Part shown: one piece after another, positions 52,678-64,000 of the stretch
Numbering within the stretch: the stretch's first letter is position 1
How the letters are laid out: the number at the start of each line of letters is the position of its first letter
Assembly (NCBI RefSeq): GCF_020194175.1
Contig: NZ_JADYVX010000024.1
Location: 1-64,000, forward strand
Reading direction: 5' to 3'
From: Bradyrhizobium sp. BRP22
Lineage (GTDB): Bacteria; Pseudomonadota; Alphaproteobacteria; Rhizobiales; Xanthobacteraceae
DNA: 64,000 bases
The notes under the pieces: generated by a model
Told to the model about the DNA's origin: nothing
Database searches by the model: none
The model's input: only the letters and a program-made list of their open reading frames with translations
Position numbers and translations under genes: made by a program

Positions 52678-53292
52678 ATGGAATATGCCGCCAGCGATCT
52701 GAAGCCCCGCGAACGCTACAAGGTACTGGCATCCTTCGTGCTGCCGCGGCCGATCGCCTGGGTGACGAGCATAGGTCCAACCGGGGTGGTCAATGCCGCC
52801 CCGTTCAGCTTCTTCAACGTATTCTGTGAAGACCCGCCGCTCTGCATGTTCGCTGTCAATCTGCGGCCGGATGGCGGGGTGAAGGATACGCTTGTGAACA
52901 TCGAGCGCACCGGCGAGTTCGTGGTCAACATGACCGACGAACCGCTGGCGCACGCGATGCACGAGACCAGCGGCGACTTCCCGCCCGAGATCGGCGAGCC
53001 CGACTATCTTGGCCTCAAGCTTGCGCCATCGACCAGCGTAGCGGTGCCGCGCCTTGCCGACGCGCCATGGGCGATGGAATGCAAGACCTGGAGGATCATC
53101 GACGTCAACGGCGACCGCCGACTGATCATGGGTGAAGGCATCCACTTCTACATCCGCGACGAGCTGTGGGACGGCGAGGCCATGCGCGTGCACATGGAGC
53201 GCTACCACCCGGTCGGCCGCATGTTCGCCGACCGCTATTGCCGCACCGATGACCGGGTGGTGTTTCCGGCAGCCGAAGGCGCGAAGGGCTAG
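52678..53292 (+). CDS. Flavin reductase-like flavoprotein
   Basis: The 204-residue protein belongs to the FMN-binding split-barrel flavin-reductase family (DIM6/NTAB). FVLPRPIAWVTSIGPTGVVNAAPFSFF and EDPPLCMFAVNLRPDG are typical, as is VNMTDEPLAHAMHETSGDFPPEI. Such proteins bind FMN and either supply reduced flavin to a two-component monooxygenase or act on their own substrate. No partner oxygenase of that kind was seen; the Baeyer-Villiger enzyme at 54320 reduces its own FAD. It converges on yghU with an 11-bp gap. Confidence 0.88.
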   Translation: MEYAASDLKPRERYKVLASFVLPRPIAWVTSIGPTGVVNAAPFSFFNVFCEDPPLCMFAVNLRPDGGVKDTLVNIERTGEFVVNMTDEPLAHAMHETSGDFPPEIGEPDYLGLKLAPSTSVAVPRLADAPWAMECKTWRIIDVNGDRRLIMGEGIHFYIRDELWDGEAMRVHMERYHPVGRMFADRYCRTDDRVVFPAAEGAKG

Positions 53293-53303
53293 ATTAGATC
53301 AGG

Positions 53304-54179
53304 TTAGGTTTGGGCCACCTGCCCGATCTTGTCCTGCGTCCTGGTCTCGAAATCGCTGGCGTCGTGGCGCTCGTGCAATTGGCTCGCCGGATCGCCCGAG
53401 ATGCGGTTGACGATGCGGCCGCGCTTCACGGCCGGACGCTTTGCGATCTGGTCGGTCCAGCGCTGCACGTTCTTGTAGTCCTGCACCGACAGGAATTCGC
53501 CGCCGCCATAGAGCAGGCCCTTGACGAACCCGCCGTACCACGGCCAGACCGCGATGTCCGCGATCGTGTATTCGGTACCGGACAGGTATTCGTTGTCGGC
53601 AAGCCGACGATCCAGCACGTCGAGTTGACGCTTCACCTCCATCGCATAGCGATTGATCGCATATTCGATCTTGGTGGGCGCATAGGCGTAGAAATGTCCG
53701 AAGCCTCCGCCAAGGAAAGGCGCGCTGCCCATCTGCCAGAACAGCCATGACAGGCACTCAGCGCGCGCCTGGCCGCCGGCCGGCAGGAATGCACCGAACT
53801 TTTCGGCAAGGTGCACCAGGATCGCTCCGGACTCGAACACCCGGATCGGTTCCGGCCCGCTGCGGTCCAGCAGCGCCGGAATCTTGGAATTCGGATTGAC
53901 GGCGACGAAGCCGCTGCCGAACTGCTCGCCGTCGATCTTGATCAGCCAGGCGTCATATTCGGCGCCGGAATGGCCGAGCGCGAGCAGCTCTTCCAGCATG
54001 ATCGTCACTTTCTGGCCGTTCGGCGTCGCCAGAGAATAAAGTTGCAGCGGATGCTTTCCTACGGGAAGTTCTTTCTCATGCGTGGGACCTGCGATCGGGC
54101 GGTTGATGTTGGCGAAGCGGCCGCCGTTCTCCTTGTTCCAAGTCCAGACTTTCGGCGGCTCATAGGGTGCATCGGTCAT
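53304..54179 (-). CDS. yghU: YghU-type glutathione S-transferase / disulfide reductase
   Basis: The 291-residue protein matches the Nu-class (YghU/YfcG) glutathione transferase-like group. It has an extended N-terminus (TDAPYEPPKVWTWNKENGGRFANINRPIAG), a thioredoxin-fold domain with SLATPNGQKVTIMLEELLALG and NPNSKIPALLD, and a helical C-terminal domain. The conserved NKENGG and Thr-Pro-Asn residues contact glutathione in this class. These enzymes reduce glutathione disulfide-type bonds and hydroperoxides. The ATG has GGAG upstream. Confidence 0.9.
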   Translation of the reverse strand: MTDAPYEPPKVWTWNKENGGRFANINRPIAGPTHEKELPVGKHPLQLYSLATPNGQKVTIMLEELLALGHSGAEYDAWLIKIDGEQFGSGFVAVNPNSKIPALLDRSGPEPIRVFESGAILVHLAEKFGAFLPAGGQARAECLSWLFWQMGSAPFLGGGFGHFYAYAPTKIEYAINRYAMEVKRQLDVLDRRLADNEYLSGTEYTIADIAVWPWYGGFVKGLLYGGGEFLSVQDYKNVQRWTDQIAKRPAVKRGRIVNRISGDPASQLHERHDASDFETRTQDKIGQVAQT

Positions 54180-54249
54180 TGATCGGCTCCAGCGCGGAAG
54201 GCGCGACTATTAGCTCAAGGCGCAGGGTCGGCAAAGGCGCGCATGCGCC

Positions 54250-54288
54250 GTGCCCACCCTCCACAACTGCATTGGATATGGTGGGCGC
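54250..54288. repeat. Short inverted repeat between yghU and monooxygenase genes
   Basis: GTGCCCACC (54250-54258) and GGTGGGCGC (54280-54288) pair except for one wobble position. It lies just downstream of the monooxygenase stop on the minus strand and might serve as its terminator. A similar pair occurs at 58067-58092. Confidence 0.4.
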
Positions 54289-54319
54289 GCCTGGCCTTGC
54301 ACACCCTCCGAAAGTGCAC

Positions 54320-55978
54320 TCAGGACGCGGCCGCCCGCTGCCGCTGCTCCGCCGCCGTCATCGCAAAACCGTCGTAGCCCTTTGCTGCGACCTCGTTGCA
54401 GATCTGCCTGTAAGGTCCGACGCCGCCGATATAGGGCATGAAGATCCGCGGCTTGCCGGGAATGTTGGCTCCCATGTACCAGGAATTGGCCTGCGGATAG
54501 AGCGTGGTGTGGGCGACCTCATTGACATGCGCCACCCATCTGTCCTCGGCCTCGCTGGTCGCCTCCATCGTGTCGAGCTCGTGGCTCCGCATGTAATCGA
54601 GGCAATCGCTGATCCAGTCGACATGCTGCTCGATCGAGACGATCATGTTCGACAGCACGGACGGACTGCCGGGGCCGGTGATGATGAAGAGATTCGGAAA
54701 GCCCGAACTCATCAGGCCGAGATAGGTGCGCGGTCCCTCCGCCCATTTCCGGTTCAGCGTCAATCCGTTGCGGCCGCGAATGTCGATCTTTGCCACTGAC
54801 CCCGTCATCGCATCGAAGCCGGTCGCCAGCACCAGCGCATCGAGTTCATAGTCGCCTGCCGCGGTGCGCACGGAATTTTTCGTGATCTCCTCGATCGGGT
54901 TGGACTTGATGTCGACCAGCGTCACATTGGGGCGGTTGAAGGTCGCGAAATAATCGGTGTCGATGCAGATGCGCTTGGAGCCGATCGGGTGGCTGTTCGG
55001 CTGCAATAGTCTTGCCGACTCGGGATCCTTGACGATCTCAGCGATTTTTTCCCGCACGAAGTTCGCTGCCGTATCGTTGGCCGCCTTGTCGAGCGCGAGA
55101 TTGTTGTAGGCCGACATGAACGTAAGGCCGCCGCGCTGCCAGCGCGCCTCGTATTTGGCGCGACGTTCGTTATCGCCGTCATCGAGCGCGCCGCGATCGG
55201 GCAGGTCGGTATAGATGCCGTTGCGCGCCACCTCCCGCTCGATGCGCCGGATTTCCGGATAGTTGGCGCGAAACCATGCGCGTTCCTCCTCCGTCAGCTT
55301 GGCGTTGCGCGCGGGGATCGAGAAATTCGCGGTCCGCTGGAACACGGTGAGATGGCTCGCCTGCTCGGCGAGCACAGGAACGGATTGAATCCCGGATGAA
55401 CCGGTGCCGATCACGCCGACGCGGAGCCCAGTGAAATCCACCTGATCATGCGGCCAATGGCCGGTGTGATAGACTGGGCCCTTGAAGCTATCGAGGCCCT
55501 TGATGTCCGGCTTGCGCGCATTCGACAGGCAGCCGGTGGCGAGCACGACAAACTTGGCGGTGACGGTCTTGCCGTCGGACGTGGTCACCGACCAGAGATT
55601 GCTGGTCTCGTCGAACACGGCGGCATCGACGCGGGTGTCGAACTGGATGTCGGGGCGCAAGTTGAAGCGATCGGCGACGTGGTTGGCATAGCGCAGAATC
55701 TCCGGCTGCGGCGCGTAGCGTTCGCTCCAGTCCCATTCCTGCTGCAGCTCCTCGCTGAATGAATAGGAATACTGCATGCTCTCGACGTCGCAGCGCGCGC
55801 CGGGATAGCGGTTCCAGTACCAGGTACCGCCGACGCCGCTGCCCTGCTCATAGACCCGCGCCGTAAAGCCGAGGCCGCGCAGCCGGTGCAGCATGTACAT
55901 GCCGGCGAAACCGGCACCGACCACGACAACGTCGAAATGCGCGGCAGGATTGCCGGACGCGGATGGCGAGAGGGACAT
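54320..55978 (-). CDS. Flavin-containing Baeyer-Villiger monooxygenase
   Basis: The 552-residue protein starts at the ATG at 55978, with AGGGAG upstream. It has two Rossmann motifs, FAD-binding VVVVGAGFAGMYM and NADPH-binding GVIGTGSSGIQSV. Between them is the type-I BVMO fingerprint FxGxxxHxxxWP, seen as FKGPVYHTGHWP. It would insert oxygen next to a ketone carbonyl, giving an ester or lactone, with NADPH and O2. The genomic neighbourhood of acyl-CoA enzymes suits degradation of a cyclic or steroidal ketone, but the substrate is unknown. Confidence 0.9.
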   Translation of the reverse strand: MSLSPSASGNPAAHFDVVVVGAGFAGMYMLHRLRGLGFTARVYEQGSGVGGTWYWNRYPGARCDVESMQYSYSFSEELQQEWDWSERYAPQPEILRYANHVADRFNLRPDIQFDTRVDAAVFDETSNLWSVTTSDGKTVTAKFVVLATGCLSNARKPDIKGLDSFKGPVYHTGHWPHDQVDFTGLRVGVIGTGSSGIQSVPVLAEQASHLTVFQRTANFSIPARNAKLTEEERAWFRANYPEIRRIEREVARNGIYTDLPDRGALDDGDNERRAKYEARWQRGGLTFMSAYNNLALDKAANDTAANFVREKIAEIVKDPESARLLQPNSHPIGSKRICIDTDYFATFNRPNVTLVDIKSNPIEEITKNSVRTAAGDYELDALVLATGFDAMTGSVAKIDIRGRNGLTLNRKWAEGPRTYLGLMSSGFPNLFIITGPGSPSVLSNMIVSIEQHVDWISDCLDYMRSHELDTMEATSEAEDRWVAHVNEVAHTTLYPQANSWYMGANIPGKPRIFMPYIGGVGPYRQICNEVAAKGYDGFAMTAAEQRQRAAAS

Positions 55979-56090
55979 GGGGTAGGCTCCCTGAAGATTC
56001 TTTTCGTTGTCGGCCAGCATTCTCCGCGACGCGCCAAAGCGCAAGAGACAAAGCGTGCGGTGATATTCTGTCCCGTGGAAAGCCGCTTGC

Positions 56091-56198
56091 CCCTCATGGT
56101 GAGGAGGCGCGCAGCGCCGTCTCGAACCAGGTAGGCCGAGATCTCGCCCGCGGCTCATCCTTCGAGACGGCCGCTACGCGGCGCTCTCAGGATGAGGG
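56091..56198. repeat. Palindromic repeat family D
   Basis: Outer arms CCCTCATGGTGAGGAGGCG and CGGCGCTCTCAGGATGAGGG, with inner CGCCGTCTCGAACCA and TTCGAGACGG. It lies upstream of the monooxygenase start. A second copy follows at 56399. Confidence 0.8.
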
Positions 56199-56398
56199 TT
56201 GTACTTGTTGCTGCGCTTGGCATGCGCACCCGTTCTGCGCTAGCGTCACAAGCCTTCGCATTCAAAAAGAACAGCAGCGTGAAACTGCCATAGGGAGAGA
56301 GAACGCATCCATGAAATCGCCGATTCGCGACATGCGAGAAGAACATCACCTGGAAAAGCCTGGAGCAGCAGATCTCGCCCGCGCATCGCGACTTCACC
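56199..56398. other. Intergenic spacer without recognised gene
   Basis: The 200-bp spacer lies between two family D repeats, divergent monooxygenase and thiolase-like genes on either side. A possible small ORF starting ATGAAATCGCCG at 56311 reads into the second repeat and is not believed. No promoter pair is clear. Confidence 0.4.
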
Positions 56399-56499
56399 CG
56401 CAGCCTCCTGCGGCCGGCGCCGTCTCGAACCATGTAGGCCGGGATCCCACCCGGGGCCCATCCTTCGAGACGCCGCTACGCGGCTCCTCAGGATGAGGT
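56399..56499. repeat. Palindromic repeat family D
   Basis: CGCCGTCTCGAACCATGTAGG and CCATCCTTCGAGACGCCG-type complements with a terminal CTCCTCAGGATGAGG. It lies 36 bp before the thiolase-like start and might include or block its leader. Confidence 0.7.
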
Positions 56500-56535
56500 C
56501 TGTGGGTTAGCTCCAGAAAGTGAAATCCAGCATCA

Positions 56536-58056
56536 ATGACCACTATACCTGTTAGCATCCCCGAAGACCGCATTCCCGTCATCGTCGGCGTCGGCGAAAT
56601 CGTCGACCGTCCCAAGGAGATCGCCGCCGGCCTCGAGCCGCTGGCGCTGCTGGAAGAAGCGCTCAAGCGCGCCGAGGCGGACAGCGGCGCAAAACTGCTT
56701 GCCGACATCCAGTCACTTGACCTCGTCAATTTCCTGAGCTGGCGCTATCGCGATCCGGAGAAACTGCTGGCCGCACGACTCGGCATCAAGCCGGCGCATC
56801 TCTATTACGGCCCGGTCGGCGGCGAGAGCCCGATCCGCTATCTGCATGAAGCGGCGCAGCGGATCGCGCGCGGGGAATGCAGCGTTGCGGCGGTCTGCGG
56901 CGCCGAAGCGCAGTCGACCGCGACCAAGGCCGAGCGCGGCGGCGTCGCCCTGCCCTGGACGCCGTTTGCGCATGATGTCGAGGAGCCGAAGCGCGGCGCC
57001 GCATTCCAGAAGCCGCTGGCGGTGAAGCTCGGCGTGTTCAGGCCGATCACGGTCTATCCGCTCTATGAGTCCGCCACCTCGGCGCATTGGGGCCAGACGC
57101 CGCGCGAGGCGCTAGCGGAGTCGGGGCAACTATGGTCGACCTATGCAAGCGTTGCGGCTTCGAACCCGAATTCGTGGCTGAAGAAACGCTTCGCACCGGA
57201 AGAGATCACCACGCCCACGCCGGAGAATCGGCTGATCGCCTGGCCCTACACCAAGCTGATGGTCGCCAATCCCACCGTGAACATGGGCGGCGCGCTGCTG
57301 CTCACCAGCCTCGCCAAGGCCCGCGCGGCGGGTATCCCCGAGGATCGGCTGGTCTATCCGCTCGGCGGTGCGTCGGCGGAAGAGCCGCGCGACTATCTCG
57401 TGCGCGACCAGTTCTTCGAGAGCCATCCGCAGACCGCGGTGCTCAAGGCGGTGATGGACCTGGTCGAAGGCGACGGCAGTAAGTTCGACGCGATCGAGCT
57501 CTATAGCTGCTTCCCGTGCGTGCCCAAGATGGCACGCCGCACGCTCGGCCTGGGCGCTGACGTGCAGCCGACGGTCACCGGCGGGCTCACTTTCTTCGGC
57601 GCACCGCTCAACACCTACATGACGCACGCCGCCTGCGCGATGGTGCGCAAGCTCCGTGATGGTGCCAGGCTCGGCCTGCTCTATGGTCAGGGCGGCTTCG
57701 TCACCAAGCATCATGCGCTGGTGCTGTCGCGTGAGGCACCGAAAGAAGCGCTCGAGCAGGATACCAGCGTGCAGGCCGCGGCCGACCGCAACCGCCGAAA
57801 GGTGCCCGACTTCGTTGCCGAGGTCGCGGGCAAGGGCAAGGTCGAGAGCTTCACCGTGATCTACCGCGGCAATGGCGAGGTCGAGCACGGCGTCGTCATG
57901 TTGCGCACCGAGGACGACCGCCGCACGCTCGGCCGCGTGCCGGCGCGCGATGGCAAGACATTGGCGCATCTGTTGAGCATGGACCGCACGCCAGTCGGCA
58001 GCACGGGCGATATTGTCATGGCAAATGACGGCGTGCCGGAGTGGCGCGTGGCGTAG
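56536..58056 (+). CDS. Thiolase-like protein lacking the nucleophilic cysteine
   Basis: The 506-residue protein has the thiolase fold with a C-terminal extension (about 395-506) as in thiolase-like protein type 1. The position of the usual nucleophilic Cys is Glu97 (GPVGGESPIRYLHEAAQRI), so ordinary thiolysis through an acyl-enzyme is not expected. Other core blocks remain: AVCGAEAQSTATKAE, MVANPTVNMGGALLL, FDAIELYSCFPCVPKM and VTGGLTFFGAPLNTYMTHA. Such proteins bind acyl-CoA and may be hydrolytic or structural. It is divergent from the monooxygenase and the last gene of the acyl-CoA region. Confidence 0.85.
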   Translation: MTTIPVSIPEDRIPVIVGVGEIVDRPKEIAAGLEPLALLEEALKRAEADSGAKLLADIQSLDLVNFLSWRYRDPEKLLAARLGIKPAHLYYGPVGGESPIRYLHEAAQRIARGECSVAAVCGAEAQSTATKAERGGVALPWTPFAHDVEEPKRGAAFQKPLAVKLGVFRPITVYPLYESATSAHWGQTPREALAESGQLWSTYASVAASNPNSWLKKRFAPEEITTPTPENRLIAWPYTKLMVANPTVNMGGALLLTSLAKARAAGIPEDRLVYPLGGASAEEPRDYLVRDQFFESHPQTAVLKAVMDLVEGDGSKFDAIELYSCFPCVPKMARRTLGLGADVQPTVTGGLTFFGAPLNTYMTHAACAMVRKLRDGARLGLLYGQGGFVTKHHALVLSREAPKEALEQDTSVQAAADRNRRKVPDFVAEVAGKGKVESFTVIYRGNGEVEHGVVMLRTEDDRRTLGRVPARDGKTLAHLLSMDRTPVGSTGDIVMANDGVPEWRVA

Positions 58057-58066
58057 GGAATCGCAG

Positions 58067-58092
58067 GGTGGGCACAGCGCAGCGTGCCCGCC
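58067..58092. terminator. Small inverted repeat between convergent genes
   Basis: GGTGGGCAC (58067-58075) and GTGCCCGCC (58084-58092) pair over nine positions with one G-T wobble. It lies between the thiolase-like stop (58056) and the efflux adaptor stop (58114) and may terminate both. Confidence 0.5.
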
Positions 58093-58113
58093 TCACGCGA
58101 CGACGTGAACGCG

Positions 58114-59299
58114 TTAGCCCTTCACGTCCTGCTTTTCGGAGGCTGTGGTTGGCTTCTTCGGGCCGCCGCCGACCACGCGGACCTGGTCGCCGTCGTTGAT
58201 GCCGTCGGGCGGGGCGATGATGATGCGGTCGTCGGCGGTAAGGCCGGAGGCGATCTCGATCTCCCTGCCGAGGTCGCGCGCGATCGTCACCTTCTTGAAC
58301 AGGATCTTGTCGTCGGGGCCGACGGTCGCAACGCGCAGGCCGTTGCCGTCGAAGATCAGCGCGCTGGCGGGGATGTGCAGCGGAATGGTGTCGCGCTGCA
58401 ACGTCAGCTTCACATTGGCATAGCCGCCCGGCATCAATTCGCCGCTGGAATTGTCAAGCGCGAGTTGCATCCGCGTCGTCCCCGAGCTGACGTCAACGGC
58501 CTGCGAGGAGGTTTCCACGGTCGCCGTGAAAGTGCGGTTCGGATATTCGGGCAACGTGATGACGGCCTTGGCGCCCATCTTGATCGACGGCACGAAATTC
58601 TGCGGCACGTTCACATAGACGCGCAGCTTGGAAATGTCGGAGACGATGAACATCGCCGGCCCCGCACCGCCGCCCGCATTGATGAGCGCGCCGACGTCGG
58701 TATTGCGCTCGGTGACGACGCCGTCGAAGGGCGCGGTGATCTTCTTGTAGCCGGCAAGCGCTTCGAGCCGCTCGACATTGGCCTGGCCGGAATTGACGGC
58801 GGCTTTCTTGTTGGAGAGGTCGGCGGTGCGCTCGTCGATCTCCTGCATCGAGACGAAGTTGGAGGCAAGCAGCGACTTGCGCCGGGTCAGCGTCGCCTCC
58901 GACAGTTTGGCGCTGGCCTGCTGGCTCGCGAGATCGGCCCTGGCCTGCAGCAATTGCTGGTCGAGATCGGGCGCCTCGATCTCGGCGATCACCTGCCCGG
59001 CCTTGACGCGGGCGCCGATGTCGACGCTCCAGCTCTTCAGGTAACCCGATACGCGTGCGAAGATCGGGGCGCGATAATAGGCCTCCAGCCGGCCCGGCAG
59101 GTCGATGGTGGGGTTGAGCACCTTGGCGCTGGGCGGCGCTACCGCGACGCTCGGAATGGCCTGATTATCGGTCCATTCCTTCAGCTTGGTGCCCTGCTCC
59201 TCGCGGGCACGGATGCCGGTGATGACGACGAGGACGAGACCGACACCGGCGGCAAGCCCGAAAATGCCCAGTTTCCAGCGCGAGACCGGCGGGCGTTGT

Positions 59300-59310
<11 letters not shown>
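58114..59310 (-). CDS. RND efflux periplasmic adaptor (membrane fusion protein)
   Basis: The 398-residue protein starts at the ATG at 59310, overlapping the stop of the RND pump gene by 11 nt. An N-terminal membrane anchor (about residues 12-35) is followed by the adaptor architecture: first barrel-sandwich half (YYRAPIFARVSGYLKSWSVD), long alpha-helical hairpin (about 95-175), the second half (GYKKITAPFDGVVTERN) and beta-barrel plus membrane-proximal domains. It links the inner-membrane pump to an outer-membrane channel that is not encoded here, so a TolC-like protein from elsewhere is needed. Confidence 0.93.
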
Positions 59311-62479
<3,169 letters not shown>

Positions 62480-62771
62480 TGACGAGTTATTCCCCGGAAC
62501 CCGTGAAATAAACGGATTGGCGCCCCTGCACCCAATTCGCTCGCCGATTTACCGAAAAAAGCGCGAAAAGCCAACTTCGGGTGAGAAATCCGCGTTCACA
62601 TCCTCGACATACGTGATTGATCGGGCCGGCCGCGGACCAAGTCGCAGCATTTCCTTCCAATCGCAGTGGACTCGATAGGGCGCTTTCACGCACACGATCA
62701 TGCGCCCGTTTGTTTCGTCCCACGGCGCCGTGTCAACAGACGGCGCCGGCTCTCGTCGAGCTCAGCGGCGC
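62480..62771. promoter_or_regulatory. RND operon upstream region with a hairpin after the receptor gene
   Basis: These 292 bp separate the chemoreceptor stop (62772) from the RND pump start (62479), on the same strand, and must hold the pump promoter. CGGCGCCGT (62723-62731) and ACGGCGCCG (62740-62748) form a perfect 9-bp hairpin just after the receptor stop. It lacks a T-run. No regulator gene is adjacent to the pump. Confidence 0.45.
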
Positions 62772-64000
62772 CTATGCCGCCCGCACCGAATCCAGGAACT
62801 TGCTGACCTCGACCTTGAGGCGGCCGCTGTCGCCGGACAACGCCTTCGCGGCCGAAAGCACCTGGGTAGACGCCGAGCCGGTCTCGGTCGCGCCGCGCTG
62901 CACGTCGGTGATGTTGGCCGAGACCTGCTCGGTGCCCTGGGCAGCCTGCTGGACGTTGCGGGAGATTTCCTGCGTGGCCGCGCCCTGCTCTTCCACCGCC
63001 GCGGCGATCGTCGAGGAGATTTCCGACAGCCGCTCAATGGTGTTGCTGATTTCCTTGATCGCGTTCACCGAGTCCTGGGTCGCAGCCTGGATGCCGGTGA
63101 TCTGCTGGCCGATCTCACCGGTCGCCTTCGCGGTCTGCTCGGCCAACGCCTTCACCTCGGAAGCGACGACCGCAAAGCCGCGGCCGGCCTCGCCGGCGCG
63201 TGCCGCCTCGATGGTCGCGTTCAGCGCCAGCAGATTGGTCTGGCCGGCGATCGTGTTGATGAGTTCGACGACGTCGCCGATCCGGGCGGCCGCTTTCGAG
63301 AGCTCGCTGACGCGGTCGTTGGTGCTGCGGGCCTGGCCGACGGCATCGCTTGCCATGCGCGCCGATTCCTGGACCTGGCGGCTGATCTCGGTGACGGAGG
63401 ACGACAGCTCCTCGGTTGCCGAAGCCACCGATTGCACATTGGTGGACGCCTCTTCCGAGGCGGAGGCGACCGCGGTGGTCAATTCCTGCGAACGCGTGGC
63501 GGTCGAAGAGAGGGTGCCGGCCGCAGCTTCGAGCTGGGTCGAGGCGGAAGAGACGGTCTGGACGATCTCGCCGATCATGGTCTCGAAATTGCGGGTGATG
63601 GCGTCGACCCGACGGCCGCGCTCGATCTTGGCTTCCGCATCGGCGGCGGCGGCTTCGTCGGCAGCCTTCTTGGCGATCAGCGCTTCCTTGAACACCTGGA
63701 GCGTGTCGGCCATGGCGCCGATTTCGGTCTTCTCGCCCTGGTGCGGGACTTCGGCGGTCAGGTCCCCATTTCCAAGCGCCTGCATCGGCTTGACGATGGA
63801 CGCAATGCCGGCCGAGACGTCGCGGATGAGCAGGAAGCTGACGACAGCGCCCGTGACCACCGCGGCCAAGAGAATGAAAGCGAGCATCACGAAGGCGGAA
63901 GAGAAGTTGTCGGCGGCGTCCTGCGCGGCCTTGTCGGCACCCGTGTTGTTGAGGTTGATGTCCTTGTTGAGGATATCATCGGCATCGAGCCCGATCTTGT
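62772..64000 (-). CDS. Methyl-accepting chemotaxis protein (partial, N-terminus outside the window)
   Basis: The frame is open through the window edge, so the gene is cut; 409 codons are visible. After about 36 residues of a ligand-binding tail (LNNTGADKAAQDAADNF), a TM segment, a HAMP region (IRDVSAGIASIVKPM, DTLQVFKEALIAKKAAD) and the signalling domain follow, with the tip GQTNLLALNATIEAARAG. An internal GTG at 63890 cannot be the true start, since the coding sequence continues upstream without interruption. It is the second chemoreceptor of the window. Its signal cannot be inferred. Confidence 0.93.
   Translation of the reverse strand, partial: KIGLDADDILNKDINLNNTGADKAAQDAADNFSSAFVMLAFILLAAVVTGAVVSFLLIRDVSAGIASIVKPMQALGNGDLTAEVPHQGEKTEIGAMADTLQVFKEALIAKKAADEAAAADAEAKIERGRRVDAITRNFETMIGEIVQTVSSASTQLEAAAGTLSSTATRSQELTTAVASASEEASTNVQSVASATEELSSSVTEISRQVQESARMASDAVGQARSTNDRVSELSKAAARIGDVVELINTIAGQTNLLALNATIEAARAGEAGRGFAVVASEVKALAEQTAKATGEIGQQITGIQAATQDSVNAIKEISNTIERLSEISSTIAAAVEEQGAATQEISRNVQQAAQGTEQVSANITDVQRGATETGSASTQVLSAAKALSGDSGRLKVEVSKFLDSVRAA

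Overview
The window looks like chromosomal DNA of a Bradyrhizobium/Rhodopseudomonas-type alphaproteobacterium. It is GC-rich and rich in acyl-CoA and aromatic catabolism genes. It carries a hopanoid C-2 methylase (hpnP), a fused LivM-LivG transporter protein, and many short palindromic intergenic repeats of several families. This assignment is inferred from gene content, not from a search. No rRNA, tRNA, insertion sequence, integrase or CRISPR array was seen.

Layout. 1-5 kb: an MMPL/RND exporter and hpnP. 5-9.4 kb: a methyl-accepting chemotaxis protein, a formylglycine-generating-enzyme-like protein with both catalytic cysteines replaced by serine, and an AraC-type regulator. 9.4-16.1 kb: a three-gene operon (transglutaminase-DUF2126, circularly permuted ATP-grasp plus alpha-E, transglutaminase), a predicted but functionally undefined peptide-ligation or modification system. 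16.3-24.5 kb: a LivKHMGF-type ABC importer followed on the same strand by an Ldh2-type dehydrogenase, an HpcH/HpaI aldolase and a UxaA/GarD-type dehydratase. 24.8-31 kb: the regulator hpaR divergent from hpaF-hpaE-hpaD-hpaG (homoprotocatechuate meta-cleavage) and a ThDP enzyme. 31-38 kb: alkB, DUF2848 plus amidase, DUF35 plus thiolase plus SDR, and an exported SMP-30 protein. 38-41 kb: phosphoenolpyruvate carboxylase.

41-58 kb is a long region of acyl-CoA chemistry: an acyl-CoA synthetase, three crotonases, two SDRs, two acyl-CoA dehydrogenases, an APH-type kinase with a DUF6285 partner, a flavin reductase, a YghU-type GST, a Baeyer-Villiger monooxygenase and a thiolase-like protein. The kinase, DUF6285, SDR and ACAD10/11-like dehydrogenase resemble the LvaABCD module of levulinate (4-hydroxyacyl-CoA) catabolism. 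58-62.5 kb encodes an RND efflux pump and its adaptor. The window ends inside a second chemotaxis receptor.

The most unusual non-coding feature is a gene-free kilobase at 44.6-45.6 kb. It holds four repeat families and a compact element closed by a perfect 16-bp stem around an internal 8-bp hairpin, which looks like a structured RNA or mobile repeat. Other clear non-coding signals are two dyads in the hpaR-hpaF intergenic region, a perfect 16-bp hairpin between livK and livH, and strong inverted repeats between convergent genes.
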